This document shows, piece by piece, positions 12,401 through 23,593 of a DNA stretch of 64,000 nucleotides. The stretch comes from Microglena sp. YARC (taxonomy: Eukaryota; Chlorophyta; Chlorophyceae; Chlamydomonadales; Chlamydomonadaceae). The position numbers and the translations under genes were made by a program. The stretch is taken from assembly GCA_022414725.1 (NCBI GenBank), contig CM039462.1:37028956-37092955 (forward strand), written 5' to 3'. Below the pieces are notes generated by a model. It made no database searches. It was given only the letters and a program-made list of their open reading frames with translations, and had not been told where the DNA came from. Positions within the stretch are counted from its first letter, which is position 1; each line of letters begins with the position of its first letter.

Positions 12401-13085
12401 CAGAATTGGTTTGTTGCGAGCCGTCTGTCGCCATTGGGTACTCCTGCGTAGGCCTGAACTAGCAACTTCATGTCGTCAATGCTTAGCGGCCAGGGTACTG
12501 ATAATCTGTGCCTGTTTTTTGTTGGACCCTTTCCTGAGCACAGAAAACCCACCTGATCGAGAAGCTGGTTTAGCGCTTTCCTTGATACTGTCGCGAAAAC
12601 TCCAGCAGACCTCCACTTGAGGACGCTCGGCATGAATGGTTAGCTTGGGCATTCAAAACTTATGCATCCCTAGGTGGTATACCATACCGATCCCTTCTCG
12701 GGCGGTATAGTTCCCTCAGCCACCCGGCGAAAGCGCATGTTGCGGGAATCGAAGCACGGATCGAATGCCCCGATCAAGATTCTCAGAGCTGCCTTGCTGC
12801 TGGAGGCGATGCCACCCAGCGGAAGGGGTTTGTTTGGTACGGCGTTCCGCGTTTAGTGCCCAAGAAGGCGTGCATAGTGCGTGAAAGCCCTTTGCCCTCA
12901 AGTCAAGCGGCGAAACCAGAATTGAAGCGTAACTTCAAGTCGTCACGAAAGGACACAGGCGAACCATTGTTGTTGCTTGAGAAGCCTGATCGATGATGTA
13001 GATACGAGCCCCGTGACACTTCTGTCTTGTAATGAACCAACGAAGCCTTGTATGCCGATGCAAACGTCTGCGAATAAAAGAGTTT
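12401..13085. other. Unresolved part of the minus-strand gene
   Basis: Only short frames on both strands are present and I see no convincing motif. It is probably intron plus indel-damaged exon of the minus-strand gene. Confidence 0.3.
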
Positions 13086-13400
13086 TCTTGTCAATGATAT
13101 CGATCATACTAGGAAGCATCTCCCGATCATAATCGGCAGCATCATCCAATGCAAGAAGGGATTCGCCGTCAATAACTAGAATATGGCACGACGCACAGTC
13201 TTCCCGCTGATCATACTCGGCAGCATCGTCCCAAAGCGAGAAGTGAATTTATGTCAATAACGAGACATGGCACACCCACAGTCCTCCCGATCATACTCGG
13301 AGCATCGCTCCAATGCGAGAAGTTGAATCGCTGTCAATAACGAAAAATGCACACCACCGTACTTCATCCACACATCATCCCGATCATGTCTGAATAACTT
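13086..13400. repeat. Array C: about 4 palindrome-bearing repeats, period about 90-100 bp
   Basis: Copies of the palindrome lie at about 13,120, 13,200, 13,283 and 13,378, separated by a spacer containing CAATGCGAGAAGT and GTCAATAACGA. The spacer is unrelated to those of arrays A and B, but the palindrome and its 5' flank CACAGTCCT match array B. Confidence 0.75.
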
Positions 13401-13560
13401 ATATACCAACATGAACCTACCGCAGGTAGTGAACGCGACATTGTCCACTTCGTCCTGATCTTGAAGCTCTCATACTCGTATGGACATACAAGTCGTACGT
13501 CACGGACTTCAGGAAGAACTTCAGCTTCTCAGTGGCAGCTTCATAGTTTCCTTCATGTCC

Positions 13561-14210
13561 TCAACGAGGGACCGACCTCATCTTGTCCTTAGCCTTTCCC
13601 TTAGCCTTTTCCCATGGGATCCAGCGGTGCCAGCTTTCCTCGGTCGTCCCCCTCCTCTTCCTCCTCAATCGTTTGGCGGAGGCGGAGGCTCCACGTTCTT
13701 GTAGGCGCTCAACAAGGTGGTCGGCGCGATCTTCTCCCAGTCGTCCATGGAGGACATGATCAGGAAAGCCTTCTTTGTAGGACTCGTCGTCAAGCTCACG
13801 ACTTTGAGCGTGGCAACGGGTGGCACCCCCTGGAATAGCAACAGCCTTCGTCAACTCTCGTCCCGTGACACACAGAGTTTTGAAGTTGTCTTGTACTGGT
13901 CTGACTGATGCCCCCTTCTCAGTCCGAGCGGGACAGCCTGCTTGAAGGTACCAATTCACGCCACAGGAAGGTAGAAACCAAAATGGACTGAGAGTCGTAC
14001 CCCTCAGTCGACTGGCCGCTTGTGTTGTCCAAAGGGAAAGGAGCGAGCGTTCTGAAGCTTCTCGTCGTACGTGGCACCCTCCACCTCTGACAACCGGTAC
14101 ACGAAGCAATTGCGCAGAGGAATTTCACCAGGCGGTCTGCTGCCCACTTGATGAAGGCTTGGGAGCTGTGGTACTCCGATGATCCATGGCTCGCCAAACT
14201 CCCCTTTCAC
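13561..14210 (-). CDS. Exon block of the unidentified minus-strand gene
   Basis: The longest minus-strand frame is 182 residues (13,561-14,109) and ends in a basic stretch (SAKRLRRKRRGTTEESW, then KAKGKAKDK) resembling a nuclear localisation region. Its upstream part appears to continue in a second frame as LRNCFVYRLSEVEGATYDEK (near 14,050-14,110), so a frame slip is likely. A competing frame over 13,690-13,800 also looks coding (AFLIMSSMDDWEKIAPTTLL). I cannot choose without transcript data. Confidence 0.4.
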
Positions 14211-14399
14211 ATTGGAGATGTTGTTGACGTCTGTTCCAGCCTGCTTGGATCAATATTAAGCCCAACCTGGAGATACCTTCTTCAGGTCCTTGCTGATGTC
14301 ATGAACAATACCTTCCAGTGCCATTGTGGTTTTCAAAAAATTGGCGAGGAGTTGATCGACTCGAACAGGGTCCAACACACGGATTCTGACAGGTAGCTT

Positions 14400-14815
14400 T
14401 GGAGGAGGAACTTCGTGCAGTCCAATGAATGCTCTCCACTAAAATGCTTGTCGGTCAGGTAAGCCTTAGCCTTAGCCTAATCACCTTCGATGTTTCCAAT
14501 GCTGTCCCCTTTTCTTCTCTCCTGCCGGTGATCTCTTTCGCCTTGTCATAGCTTTCTTCTTCTGAGGACCCAGGCTGACCGCGACCCTCTTTTTTAGGAG
14601 CCGGTTTTGGGTGCATCATCGTCGTCAGATGGCCCGGGCACAGTGTCGACAGAACTTCTTGAGTTCAAATCTGAATCCTCCTCCAAGGGAATGAATCTTG
14701 GGTTCGGGTACAGGAGTTGTTTCTTGCGCGGGCTGGTGCATTGTCTGCAGCCTGCGACGCAGCACGCTTGCCTTTGCCCTCGTGTCCAGCAGGGTTCTTC
14801 TTGGGATCAGCAAAC
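14400..14815 (-). CDS. Acidic/basic exon of the minus-strand gene
   Basis: The minus-strand acceptor ATCATCCCTTCAG places the exon start at 14,815. The frame opens FADPKKNPAGHEGKGKRAAS and, after a slip, continues EEDSDLNSRSSVDTVPGPSD followed by a run of D. This charged low-complexity sequence suits a linker of a nuclear protein. The downstream limit is approximate because donors are ambiguous. The intron upstream (14,816-16,788) holds arrays A and D. Confidence 0.5.
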
Positions 14816-14847
14816 CTGAAGGGATGATAAACATATTTGACTTAGTG

Positions 14848-16430
14848 AGGGTCAGAACATTGAACATCCAGTGTCTTCCCGACTTATGGTCGGAAGCATT
14901 GACATAGTTGATACAGAAAAGATTGCGGAATATTAAACATTGAATATCCAGTGTCCTGCCGATTTATACTCGGAGCATGACATACTTGATTGGTATAATT
15001 ATTGCGGCAGATTGAAGATTGGACATCAAGTGTCCTGCCGATTATACTCGGGAGCATTGACATACTTGATTAGTGAATGATTGCGGTAGTTTTGAGCATT
15101 GAACATCTAGTGTCCTCCCGACTATAATCGGGAGCATTGACTTAGTTGATTAGAAAAGATTGATGAAGATTGAAACATTGAACATCCGATGCCTCCCGAC
15201 TATAATCGAGCTTTGACATTAGTTGATTGGTAAATATATTGCGGAAGATTGAAGATTGAACATCCAGTGTCCTGCCGATTATACTCGGAGCATTGACATA
15301 CTTGATTAGTGAAATGATTGCTGAAGTTTGAGCATTGAACATCCCAGTGTCCTGCCGATTATACTCGGGAAGAGTTGACATACTTGATTAGTGAATGATT
15401 GCGGTAGATCCTTTTTTTTTTTGTTTGAGCATTGAACATCTAGTGTCCTCCCGATATAATCGGAGCATTGACTTAGTTGATTAGAAAAAGATTGCTGAAG
15501 ATTGAACATTGAACATCCGATGTCCTCCCGACTATAATCGGGAGCACTTGACTTAGTTGATTAGTAAATTACTGCGGAAGATTGAAGAGTGAACATCAGT
15601 GTCCTGCGATTATACTCGGGAGCATTGACATACTTGATTAGTGAGATGATGCGGAAGTTTTAGCATTGAACATCCAGTGTGGTCTAGGGAGCTGCCGATA
15701 TAAATCGGGAGCATTGACTTAGTTGATTAGAAAGATTGATGAAGATTGAACATTGAACATCCGATGGCCTCCCGACTATACTCAGGGGAGCTTTGACATA
15801 GTTTTGATTGGTAAATTATTGCGGAGATTTGAAGATTGAACATCCAGTGGTCCTGCGATTATACTCGGTGAGCATTTTACATACTTGATAAGTGATGATT
15901 GAGAATGAGGCATTGAACATCCAGATGTCCTCCGATTATACTCGGGAGGCCATTGAACATACTTGATTAGTGAATGATTGCGGAAGTTTGAGCATTGAAC
16001 ATCCGTGTCCTCCCGACTATAAATCGGGAGCATTGACTTAGTGATTAGAAAAAGATTGCGGAAGATTTCGAAGCATGGAACATCGATGTCCTTCCGACTA
16101 TACTGCGGGAGCTTTGACATAGTTGATTGTAAAATTATTGCGAAGATTGAAGATTGAACATCCAGTGTCCTGCCGATTATACTCGGGAGCATTGACCATA
16201 AGTTGATTGGTAAATTATTGCTGCAAGATTTGAGCATTGAACATCCAGAGTCCTGCCGATTATACTCGGGAGCATTGACATACCTTGATTAGTGAATGAT
16301 TGCGGAAGTTTTGAGCATTGAACATCCAGTGTCCTCCCGACTATAATCGGGAGCATTTGAACTTAGTTGATTAGATAAGATTGCGGAAGATTGAACATTG
16401 AACATCGATGTCTCACCCGACTATAATCGG
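14848..16430. repeat. Array A: about 20 palindrome-bearing repeats, period about 79-80 bp
   Basis: Each unit holds GTCCTCCCGACTATAATCGG or close variants (TGCCGATTATACTCGG in alternate copies), followed by GAGCATTGACATA, with a spacer containing TTGATTAG and GATTGCGGAAG. About 20 copies run from 14,879 to 16,416. The array lies in an intron of the minus-strand gene between exons 14,400-14,815 and 16,789-16,876. Unit lengths vary by 1-5 bp, mostly from single-base slips. Confidence 0.9.
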
Positions 16431-16770
16431 AACGGCCCAAGGAGGACCGTTATTCAAAATCAGTGACAGCGCGTGTTTTCAGTTGTTGCGATCGACATGA
16501 CTACGATGCAGGGAACAGATTTGACTGCAATGGTTCATTCATGCAAACGCAGTGATCGATGCGAAAGGAGATAACAACAAAAACGCCAAGGATGACTGAA
16601 GTCCTCCCGACTATAACCGGAACGCCCAAGGGAGACGGTATTATCAAAATCAGTGACGCGCGTGTTTAAGTTGATGCGATCGACATGACTACGATAGCAG
16701 GGAATAGACTTGACTGCAATGGTTCATTCACGCTGAACGAGTTGATCGATTGCGAAAGGAGATAACAATT
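16431..16770. repeat. Array D: two copies of a longer palindrome-bearing unit
   Basis: Two copies share GTGACGCGCGTGTTT, GCGATCGACATGACTACGAT, GACTGCAATGGTTCATTCA and GCGAAAGGAGATAACAA. Each follows a palindrome half (CCCGACTATAATCGGAAC or CCCGACTATAACCGGAAC). It abuts array A in the same intron, so one palindrome family is coupled to a third kind of spacer. Confidence 0.75.
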
Positions 16771-16788
16771 TGAATACGATGAACTTAC

Positions 16789-16876
16789 AAAGTTGTCGGC
16801 GATCGAAATAATGCTCTCTTCGTTGATTGTAGTGGGGCTGATCTCGTCGCTTCCTTCCCTGCCTTCTTCGCGGAGC
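16789..16876 (-). CDS. Internal exon (88 nt) of the minus-strand gene
   Basis: The minus-strand acceptor TTTTCCTTCAG and donor GTAAGT bound an 88-nt exon. One frame is fully open and reads LREEGREGSDEISPTTINEE then SIISIADNF. The clean splice sites on both sides make this one of the best-supported exons of the gene. The function is unknown. Confidence 0.6.
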
Positions 16877-17011
16877 CTGAAGGAAAATGGAAAGAGTGCA
16901 GAAGTTACGCAATATCCTATCGAATTTGAAAGCGGCAGTTGCGGTCAGGACACAATGGTTGTTTCGAAACGGTGTACATCCACAGCGTATACGTAATATT
17001 TCAAAATGTAC

Positions 17012-17542
17012 CTGTCAGATTTGAAAATTCGACCTGAAGCCGTGGTGCACCAGTACAGGGTCCGTTCGATTTGCTCTCTTACCGGCGTCAGGTGAAGGCT
17101 CTTTTTGTAAAGATCGAGGTGACCTCCTGTCGCCAGGACCAAAGTCCTTGAAATCGTTCCGGAGCTTTCCTTCGCATGTCTCACCCACGCCTTAACTTTC
17201 CACCAGGTCTTTGTCGGCGATAAATCCGCCCTTGCCGACGCTAACAGAAGGGCCGCGCATTTTATACCCACATGAGTAGAGCGAGATTGTGAACTGGTAT
17301 GCTTGATAGGGCTCCAGACATGGGCCTCCGAACGCTAGTAACTTCATTCTGGGCTGGCTTGGATCCCGCAAGGGTGAGTGTCGACCAGAAAGCATCAGCT
17401 CCACACATAGCCTGCATTCGCCGCGAAACCTCAACCAGTGAGTGTGCGTAGCCGTAACATTGAAGGCTGGTCCACCAGCAAACGACTTCGATGTTCATTG
17501 GCTCTTGGCGCGCCTTTACTTCCGGTACCGTCATCGTGGACG
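17012..17542 (-). CDS. Large exon (531 nt) of the minus-strand gene
   Basis: The exon is bounded by acceptor TTGTCTTACGCAG and donor GTACAT on the minus strand. The frame begins MTVPEVKARQEPMNIEVVCW and continues SLQCYGYAHSLVEVSRRMQA. It then shifts to a frame with KLLAFGGPCLEPYQAYQF and finally to KTWWKVKAWVRHAKESSG and EQIERTLYWCTTASGRIF. Two slips of one base would join these three blocks. The protein looks globular, but I do not recognise the domain. The intron upstream contains array B. Confidence 0.55.
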
Positions 17543-17589
17543 CTGCGTAAGACAAATAGGTTGGTAGAGCAAATGATTCAGATTATGTA

Positions 17590-19260
17590 GAGAAAAACCC
17601 ACAGTCCTCCCGATCGTAGTCGGGAGCATGGACAAACCAACGAGAGAATGATACAGAAAACATGTACTCGGAATACACACAGTCCTCCCGATCATAATCG
17701 GGAGCATTGACAAAACCAACGCGCGAATGATACAGAAAACATGTACTCGGCATACACACAGTCCCTCCGATCGTAGTCGGGAGCATTGACAAAACCAACG
17801 AGAGAATGATACAGAAAACATGTACTCGAATACACACAGTCCTCCGATCATAATCGGGGGCATTGACAAACCCAACGCGCGAATGATACAGAAAACATGT
17901 ACTCGGAATACACACAGTCCTCCCGATGAATCAAAAAGTCGGGAGCATTGACAAACCCAACGCGCGAATGATTACAGAAAACATGTACTCGGAATACACA
18001 CAGTCCTCCCGATCATAATCGGGAGCATTGACAAACCAACGCGCGAATGATACAGAAAACATGTACTCGGCATACACACAGTCCTCCGATCATAATCGGG
18101 AGCATTGACAACCAACGAGAGAATGATACAGAAAACATGTACTCGGAATAACACACAGTCCTCCCGATCATAATCGGGAGCATTGACAAACCCAATGCGC
18201 GAATGATACAGAAAACATGTACTCGGAATACACACAGTCCTCCCGATCATAATCGGGGAGCATTGACAAACCAACGAGCGAATGATAAGAAAACATGTAC
18301 TCGGAATACACACAGTCCTCCCGATCATAATCGGGAGCATTGACAAACCCAACGCGCGAATGATTACAGAAAACATGTACTCGGCATACACACAGTCCTC
18401 CCGATCATAATCGGGAGCATTGACAAACGCCAACGAGCGAATGATACAGAAAACATGTACTCGGAATACACATAGTCCTCCCGATCATAATCGGGAGCAT
18501 TGACAAACCAACGCGGCGAATGATACAGAAAACATGTACTCGGAATACACACAGTCTCCCGATCATAATCGGGAGCATTGACAAACCCAACGAGCGAATG
18601 ATACAGAAAAACATTTACTCGGAATACACACAGTCCTCCGATCGTAGTCGGGGCATTGACCAAACCCAACGCGCGAATGATACAGAAAACATGTACACGG
18701 AATACACACAGTCCTCCAATCATAATCGGGAGCATTGACAAAAACCCAACGAGAGAATTGCTATACAGAAAACATGTACTCGGCATACACACAGTCCTCC
18801 CGATCATAATCGGGAGCATTGACAAACCCAACGAGAGAATGATACAGAAAACATGTACTCGGAATACACACAGTCCTCCCGATCATAATCGGGAGCATTG
18901 ACAAACCCAACGCGCGAATGATACAGAAAACATGTACTCGGAATACACATAGTCCTCCCGATCATAATCGGGAGCATTGACAAACCCAACGAGCGAATGA
19001 TACAGAAAACATGTACTCGGCATACACACAGTCCTCCCGATCGTATTCGGGAGCATTGACAAACCCAACGCGCGAATGATACAGAAAACATGTACTCGGC
19101 ATACACACAGTCCTCCCGATCATAATCGGGAGCATTGACAAACCCAACGAGCGAATGATTCAAAAAACATGTAATCGGAATACGCACAGTCTCTCCGATC
19201 ATAATCGGGAGCATTGACAAACCCAACAAGAGAATGATACAGAAAACATGTACTCAGAAT
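17590..19260. repeat. Array B: 21 palindrome-bearing repeats, period 79 bp
   Basis: Twenty-one copies of a 79-bp unit contain CACACAGTCCTCCCGATCAT, AATCGGGAGCATTGACAAAC and GAAAACATGTACTCGG. Copies differ by few substitutions (CGCGCGAATG versus CGAGAGAATG, GATCATAATC versus GATCGTAGTC) plus sporadic indels. The array lies wholly inside the minus-strand intron 17,543-19,302. The many short ORFs spelling VNAPDYDRED are artefacts of the repeat. Confidence 0.95.
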
Positions 19261-19302
19261 ACATGCAGTCCAAATTCATAAGCAACACCCATCTGAACTT
19301 AC

Positions 19303-19641
19303 TTGACTATAGCCGGGCACGGAATAAAGATTTGCTTTCCATCTTGTTCTGTCCTTCCTCCATAGTCCATCAAGTCGTCTATGCAGAGCTGATAGGGGGA
19401 CTTCCTACCCTTGCGAAGAAGCGCATCTCGTTCACTGTCCCATGCGACGATACCCTATCTTTGTGCACGCCTAATCGATCCTCTTCATCACCCACGTAGG
19501 TGAAGGTGACATATGGTGCCCAATACAATTTGGAGTCTGCATCACTTTCATCTCTGGCGATCTCGGTAAATCCAAGGGGTCCATCAGGGTTGTGAGGTCC
19601 TTCAAACCCAACCAATAGGTGGTTGTCGTGGTGGCCCTTCT
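19303..19641 (-). CDS. Exon of the minus-strand gene upstream of array B
   Basis: On the minus strand, one frame reads SKLYWAPYVTFTYVGDEEDR then LGVHKDR. It shifts at about 19,450 to GIVAWDSERDALLRKGRKSP then YQLCIDDLMDYGGRTEQDGK and QIFIPCPAIV up to a GTAAGT donor at 19,302. The two halves look like one coding stretch with a single indel. The 5' boundary is approximate. No family is recognised. Confidence 0.5.
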
Positions 19642-19716
19642 CTTACCCCTCACATGTGTACCGCATCAGCTCCTGGTGTACGTTTCTCAGGTAAGTTTTC
19701 TGCTGCACGGACTTGT

Positions 19717-20100
19717 TTAGACTTGCTTGTGACACACCACCTTTTGAGGGGACATGCTACTGTTCGCAAAGCTCTCAACTGTATTGAAGGACAGAGTCCT
19801 AGGTTGCAACAGTCGAGGTTTCGCAGGCACTGCAGCTGGTTGTCGAGGTTGCGCAGGCACTGCAGCTGGTCGTCGAGGTTGCGCAGGCTGGGTAGCTACA
19901 GCACCAGAGCGTAAAGGTTTAGGTTGCACAGGTTGCTGTTTAGGTATTTTCCCGGGAACAACCCTTGAATGGGTTGTTACGAAGTTGGAGAAAATGTCTC
20001 TCCGCGTTTGTTTATGACGTGAATCGGTTTGCGTAGGTTGGAAGTTAGGAAGAAGGGGTCTCTTAAAAGAATTCACCTCGTCAGGGTCCTTCGGCGGCAT
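19717..20100 (-). CDS. Probable first coding exon of the minus-strand gene
   Basis: A 127-residue frame starts at a Met at 20,100 (MPPKDPDEVNSFKRPLLPNF) with no upstream extension needed. It includes Q/T/R-rich sequence (PTQTDSRHKQTRRDIF) and then a repeated Pro-Gln-Ala-Arg stretch (QPAQPRRPAAVPAQPRQPAA). It looks like a disordered, basic N-terminus. About 330 bp separate it from the plus-strand gene start at 20,431, so the two genes are divergent and may share a promoter. The 3' limit of the exon is uncertain. Confidence 0.5.
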   Translation of the reverse strand: MPPKDPDEVNSFKRPLLPNFQPTQTDSRHKQTRRDIFSNFVTTHSRVVPGKIPKQQPVQPKPLRSGAVATQPAQPRRPAAVPAQPRQPAAVPAKPRLLQPRTLSFNTVESFANSSMSPQKVVCHKQV

Positions 20101-20430
20101 AATACCGACATAGCAAGCAAACTGATAGGACCTTGGACAGCGTCGAACTATGGCCTCTAGTTATTCACGTACTGCAAAATACAGTCTTGTGTTCCCGAAT
20201 TGATTCTTACAGTATTAGCCCTTGCAGTTTGCTAGGCCCGGTCTATGTCAAAGCTCCCGAATATAGTCGGAAGTCGCTGGTCCCAGTCTAGTCTGCTGAT
20301 AGCGGTACAGATCGACCCCGGTACATTTGGCTGGTCCCGGGTTCCGCGATCACTCACCTGACGGCAGGCCCACTGTCGATTCCTTCTTATCATCTTGGCA
20401 GGCTTAGTTTCTTTGAGGGGAAGGGGCAAA
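20101..20430. promoter_or_regulatory. Divergent intergenic region with a single palindrome
   Basis: This is the space between the two divergent genes. It holds one palindrome copy, CTCCCGAATATAGTCGGAAG (20,254-20,273). I see no clear TATA box. A bidirectional promoter is inferred from the layout only. Confidence 0.35.
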
Positions 20431-23400
20431 ATGGACGCTACCCCTTCCCAGGAATTGGATTGGACATACACCACTGGGTTGAGCCTATGTTGCCGTCCTC
20501 CTGCCGGTACCTCGACGTCGACAACTAGATTTCGAGAATTCCAGTGGCGACAATGCGATCGAAACCGTGCCAGCCGAAGAGAGCGACAATAGTTACCAAA
20601 CTCTGATACCGTGAATCAATTCGACAAGCTTATTACCTGTAAGTGCAAGAACACATGTCACTTGTACTCCCACAGGATGTAATTCGCGAACGACGAAATG
20701 AATTCGCCGAGCTCGAACCTGCCGAAAGGCAACGTCGATGCTACATCGAATTGAATGCACTGGCAAGCAAGCGGGATCGCAAGACAGGGACAAGGAGTGT
20801 GTCGACAAGGTAGGTTGTAATTTGAAATTTGAAATTGTTACATCTGTGTAGAACCGTTACTCACAAAGGTAGGTTGTCAATAATTTGATCTTGCGCCTGA
20901 AGCGCCTGATGCGCCTGATGCGCCTAAAGATTTTTGAAATGTATTATGACTCGAACTTAACGATTCTTTTGCTCGTTCAGGATATTGGGCGTTGACGTTT
21001 GCAAGTCATTTTATCAGGCTGCATCCGTAATCCGGGTTCAAATGCATGGCTAGCGATAAGTGGTCAGATCAAAAACAACAGAGAGTAAGTTATCCCGAAT
21101 TCTCATGTGGTTACAGTGCACTTTTGCTTCCTCCCGATTATGCTCGGGACAACCCAATACATCAGGCAACCGTATAATGATTCATTCTACCCTCCGATTA
21201 TAATCGGGGAGCATCCATAACAATAAGCGACCTACCTCGTTCCATTGGACCCTGTCTAGGTTTGAACCTGCTGTGAAGGTGAGGAGGAAGAGGAGTGCAC
21301 CCGCAGTGTTGAGGGACAATTTCAACGCTGCGATGAAATCTCTCGTAGATGAGTTTGGGAGTCAATGCCGCACCAGACTTCTTATGCTCCAGGATCTAGA
21401 GGAAGGAAAAAATTGAAGGTCATGCGCGCCTTTGATTTTTTTACATTGCGGCATATTTCCAAGCAAAGCAAGCTGTCTTTAGGGACATGAAGAAGAACGG
21501 CATGGTTCCTCCCAGAACATTATACAGCAGTTTGCGTAAACTATGTCATGCACATTGGTGGAACGTGAAGATAAAGACTTGGCAGCCTTTTGCAAGTGCG
21601 ACGACTGCGTCAAGTACCGAGCCAGACTCCTGACCACTACGTTTCAGCCAGCAGTTGATGAACTTCGTCAGAGTCAGGCTGTGCACCGTAATCAGATTTC
21701 CATTGGTCGGCGTAGGTATGACATCCGTGAAAAAACTGTCTGAACAGTATCCGAAGCTCTTCTTGCACGCATCCGCTGATGCAATGGACAACAAGAAGAC
21801 TAATCTTCCTCAGTCACGCCACTTCTCAACATACAAAGAAGACCGCAGGAGGTGAACTTCTAAAGACACGCATCATGGGTGAGTACACATACAGCGCATG
21901 TAGGACATGTCCTCCTAGACAACGTTTACAAGTTGTTCGGTCATGGCACTAGCACCGTCAAAGGAGTTAATCGCCGTTTACACGCATTCAAGATAACGAA
22001 AGGTCCCAACGGGAGAGTCGGTAAGAATACTTGATATACTGATATTTACAAATTAAATGCTACCGTGCGTGTATGTACTGTCTGCACAATGCTCCCGATT
22101 ATGCTCGGGAGGAATATGGGTGTGCCATGTCCTCATTGATTTACATGTACAGTCTTCAATATAAATTAAATGATACAAAGGAAGTTGTACCTAGGACCTA
22201 GGATGTATTATCCAAGGGATGCTCCCGAGTATAGTCGGGAGGAATATGGGAATATGGTCCTAAATGATTCACTAATATACAATACATGTTTGCACACCAA
22301 CAATTGCAGGGGTCTATTACAAGGAGTATGACGAGTCAGGATCTTGGAGAGGACCGTGGGACAATGACGCTGAAACTATTTACGTCCTCCAAGGCTTCCC
22401 ACTGGTGGACACCAGAACAGTATTTAAGGAAGCCCCCAAGATCAAGATTGAAGAGCTCGAGAATATCGAGGCAAACTGGGCGGCTGTCTGGAAGACTATT
22501 CATAACGAGAAGCCCGGAGGTGACGTCCTTGCAGGCCACATGGCCGATGGTCCTGTACAAACCGCCGGTGACGACCGTGCAGACCCGTAGCTGATGTCCG
22601 TGTACGACACGCAGCGGAGGACCTTCTAGAACCAGCAGCCGATGACCAGCAGCCGATGGATGAACCAGCAGCCGATGGCCCATCCCATGCCCAGTCCTTC
22701 AAACATATTGCCGAGAAGCTTCGTGAAACTTGGGAAGCCAGCAATAAGTGGTGGACTGATTTCTTCAACGTTGAGAAGAGTTATTGGAGCACTCAACCAG
22801 ATGATGCTGTGACTGGGGAGTACCCAAAAGACCAACATTTTGTCGACTTCCCATCGGAGTTGTCAGCAACCAGTCGTGTTCTGACACAGTCTGAGAAAAT
22901 CAAATGGCCAAGCGCTTGATAGCAGCATTGGATGACTTGTCCATGGATGTGTCAGACATTTTACCTGCAAGTAACGAGATTGCCAAGACTATGAAGGTCG
23001 CACACACTTTGGAGACTAATATGGAAAGGCCAGAGGAGGAGGATGTGTTGTACTTATATTCTTCACAAGGGAAGAAGCCGGATAGAAGAATAGCCTACGA
23101 GCCCACTACTGATTTGGTTGTTGGTCATGTCGCTGTGGTCAAGGTACAAATGGATGACTCTAGCGGATTGAGAGGATGGGACGTGGTGGAGGTAAAAATC
23201 ACTACCAGTGAATGGAGAAGTGGAATGTGTGTATTTAAAGCCCTTGTACTCTGGGGCTCAGAAGTTGGTGTACACTGAAACACAATACCCAACTTGGCCA
23301 GAAGATTGGATGGACCCACAAGCTTGTGCCTATTACCGTGGGGGTTAGGAGAAAAGCAACATGGACGGGCGATATTCCCATTGACGCATTTTCAATTTAG

Positions 23401-23593
23401 CTGCGAACCCACCAAGGGTATGAAGATCCAGAGAAAGTACCACACAAGCATGCTCCTAGCTTGTCAATCCATTGAGAAGGACACCAGGGCAGAGGCTGTG
23501 CAATCGGATGGAGACAATGCAGACATTGCTGAGGAGGAGGAGATGGAGGAGGAGGAAGATGGGGATGGGGACATGGAGGAGGAGAAGGAGTAG
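20431..23593 (+). CDS. Transposase-like multi-exon gene (DUF7869-type)
   Basis: Likely exons are 20,431-20,638, 20,676-20,809, 20,981-21,084, 21,260-22,020 and 22,310-23,593, each with GT..AG borders (first intron only 37 nt). In order the product has: an acidic N-terminus; RERRNEFAELEPAERQRR; ILGVDVCKSFYQAAS; a segment AYFQAKQAVFRDMKK leading into KTWQPF and the cysteine block CKCDDCVKYRARL; HASADAMDNKKTNLPQSRHF, probably carrying an Asp of a nuclease core; RRLHAFKITKGPNGRVGVYY then KEYDESGSWRGPW; a C-terminal LVVGHVAVVKVQMDDSSGLR; and a Glu-rich tail. From memory, this order matches transposase-related proteins of algae, oomycetes and cnidarians annotated with DUF7869. At least four single-base shifts are needed to keep frame, so it is either inactive or affected by sequencing error. 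Start Met is the first in frame. Confidence 0.6.
21131..21211. repeat. Two single palindromes inside an intron of the plus-strand gene
   Basis: CTCCCGATTATGCTCGGGA (21,131) and CTCCGATTATAATCGGGGAG (about 21,192) lie in the intron 21,085-21,259. Confidence 0.8.
22092..22241. repeat. Two further single palindromes in an intron
   Basis: CTCCCGATTATGCTCGGGAG (22,092-22,111) and CTCCCGAGTATAGTCGGGAG (22,222-22,241) lie in the intron 22,021-22,309. Both are followed by GAATATGG, so the flank is duplicated with the palindrome. Confidence 0.8.

Noticed and set aside
17590..19260. CRISPR-like array (palindromic repeats with regular spacing)
   Set aside because: Spacers are identical within the array, the array lies in a spliced intron, and the genome is eukaryotic. 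It is a tandem satellite containing a palindrome.
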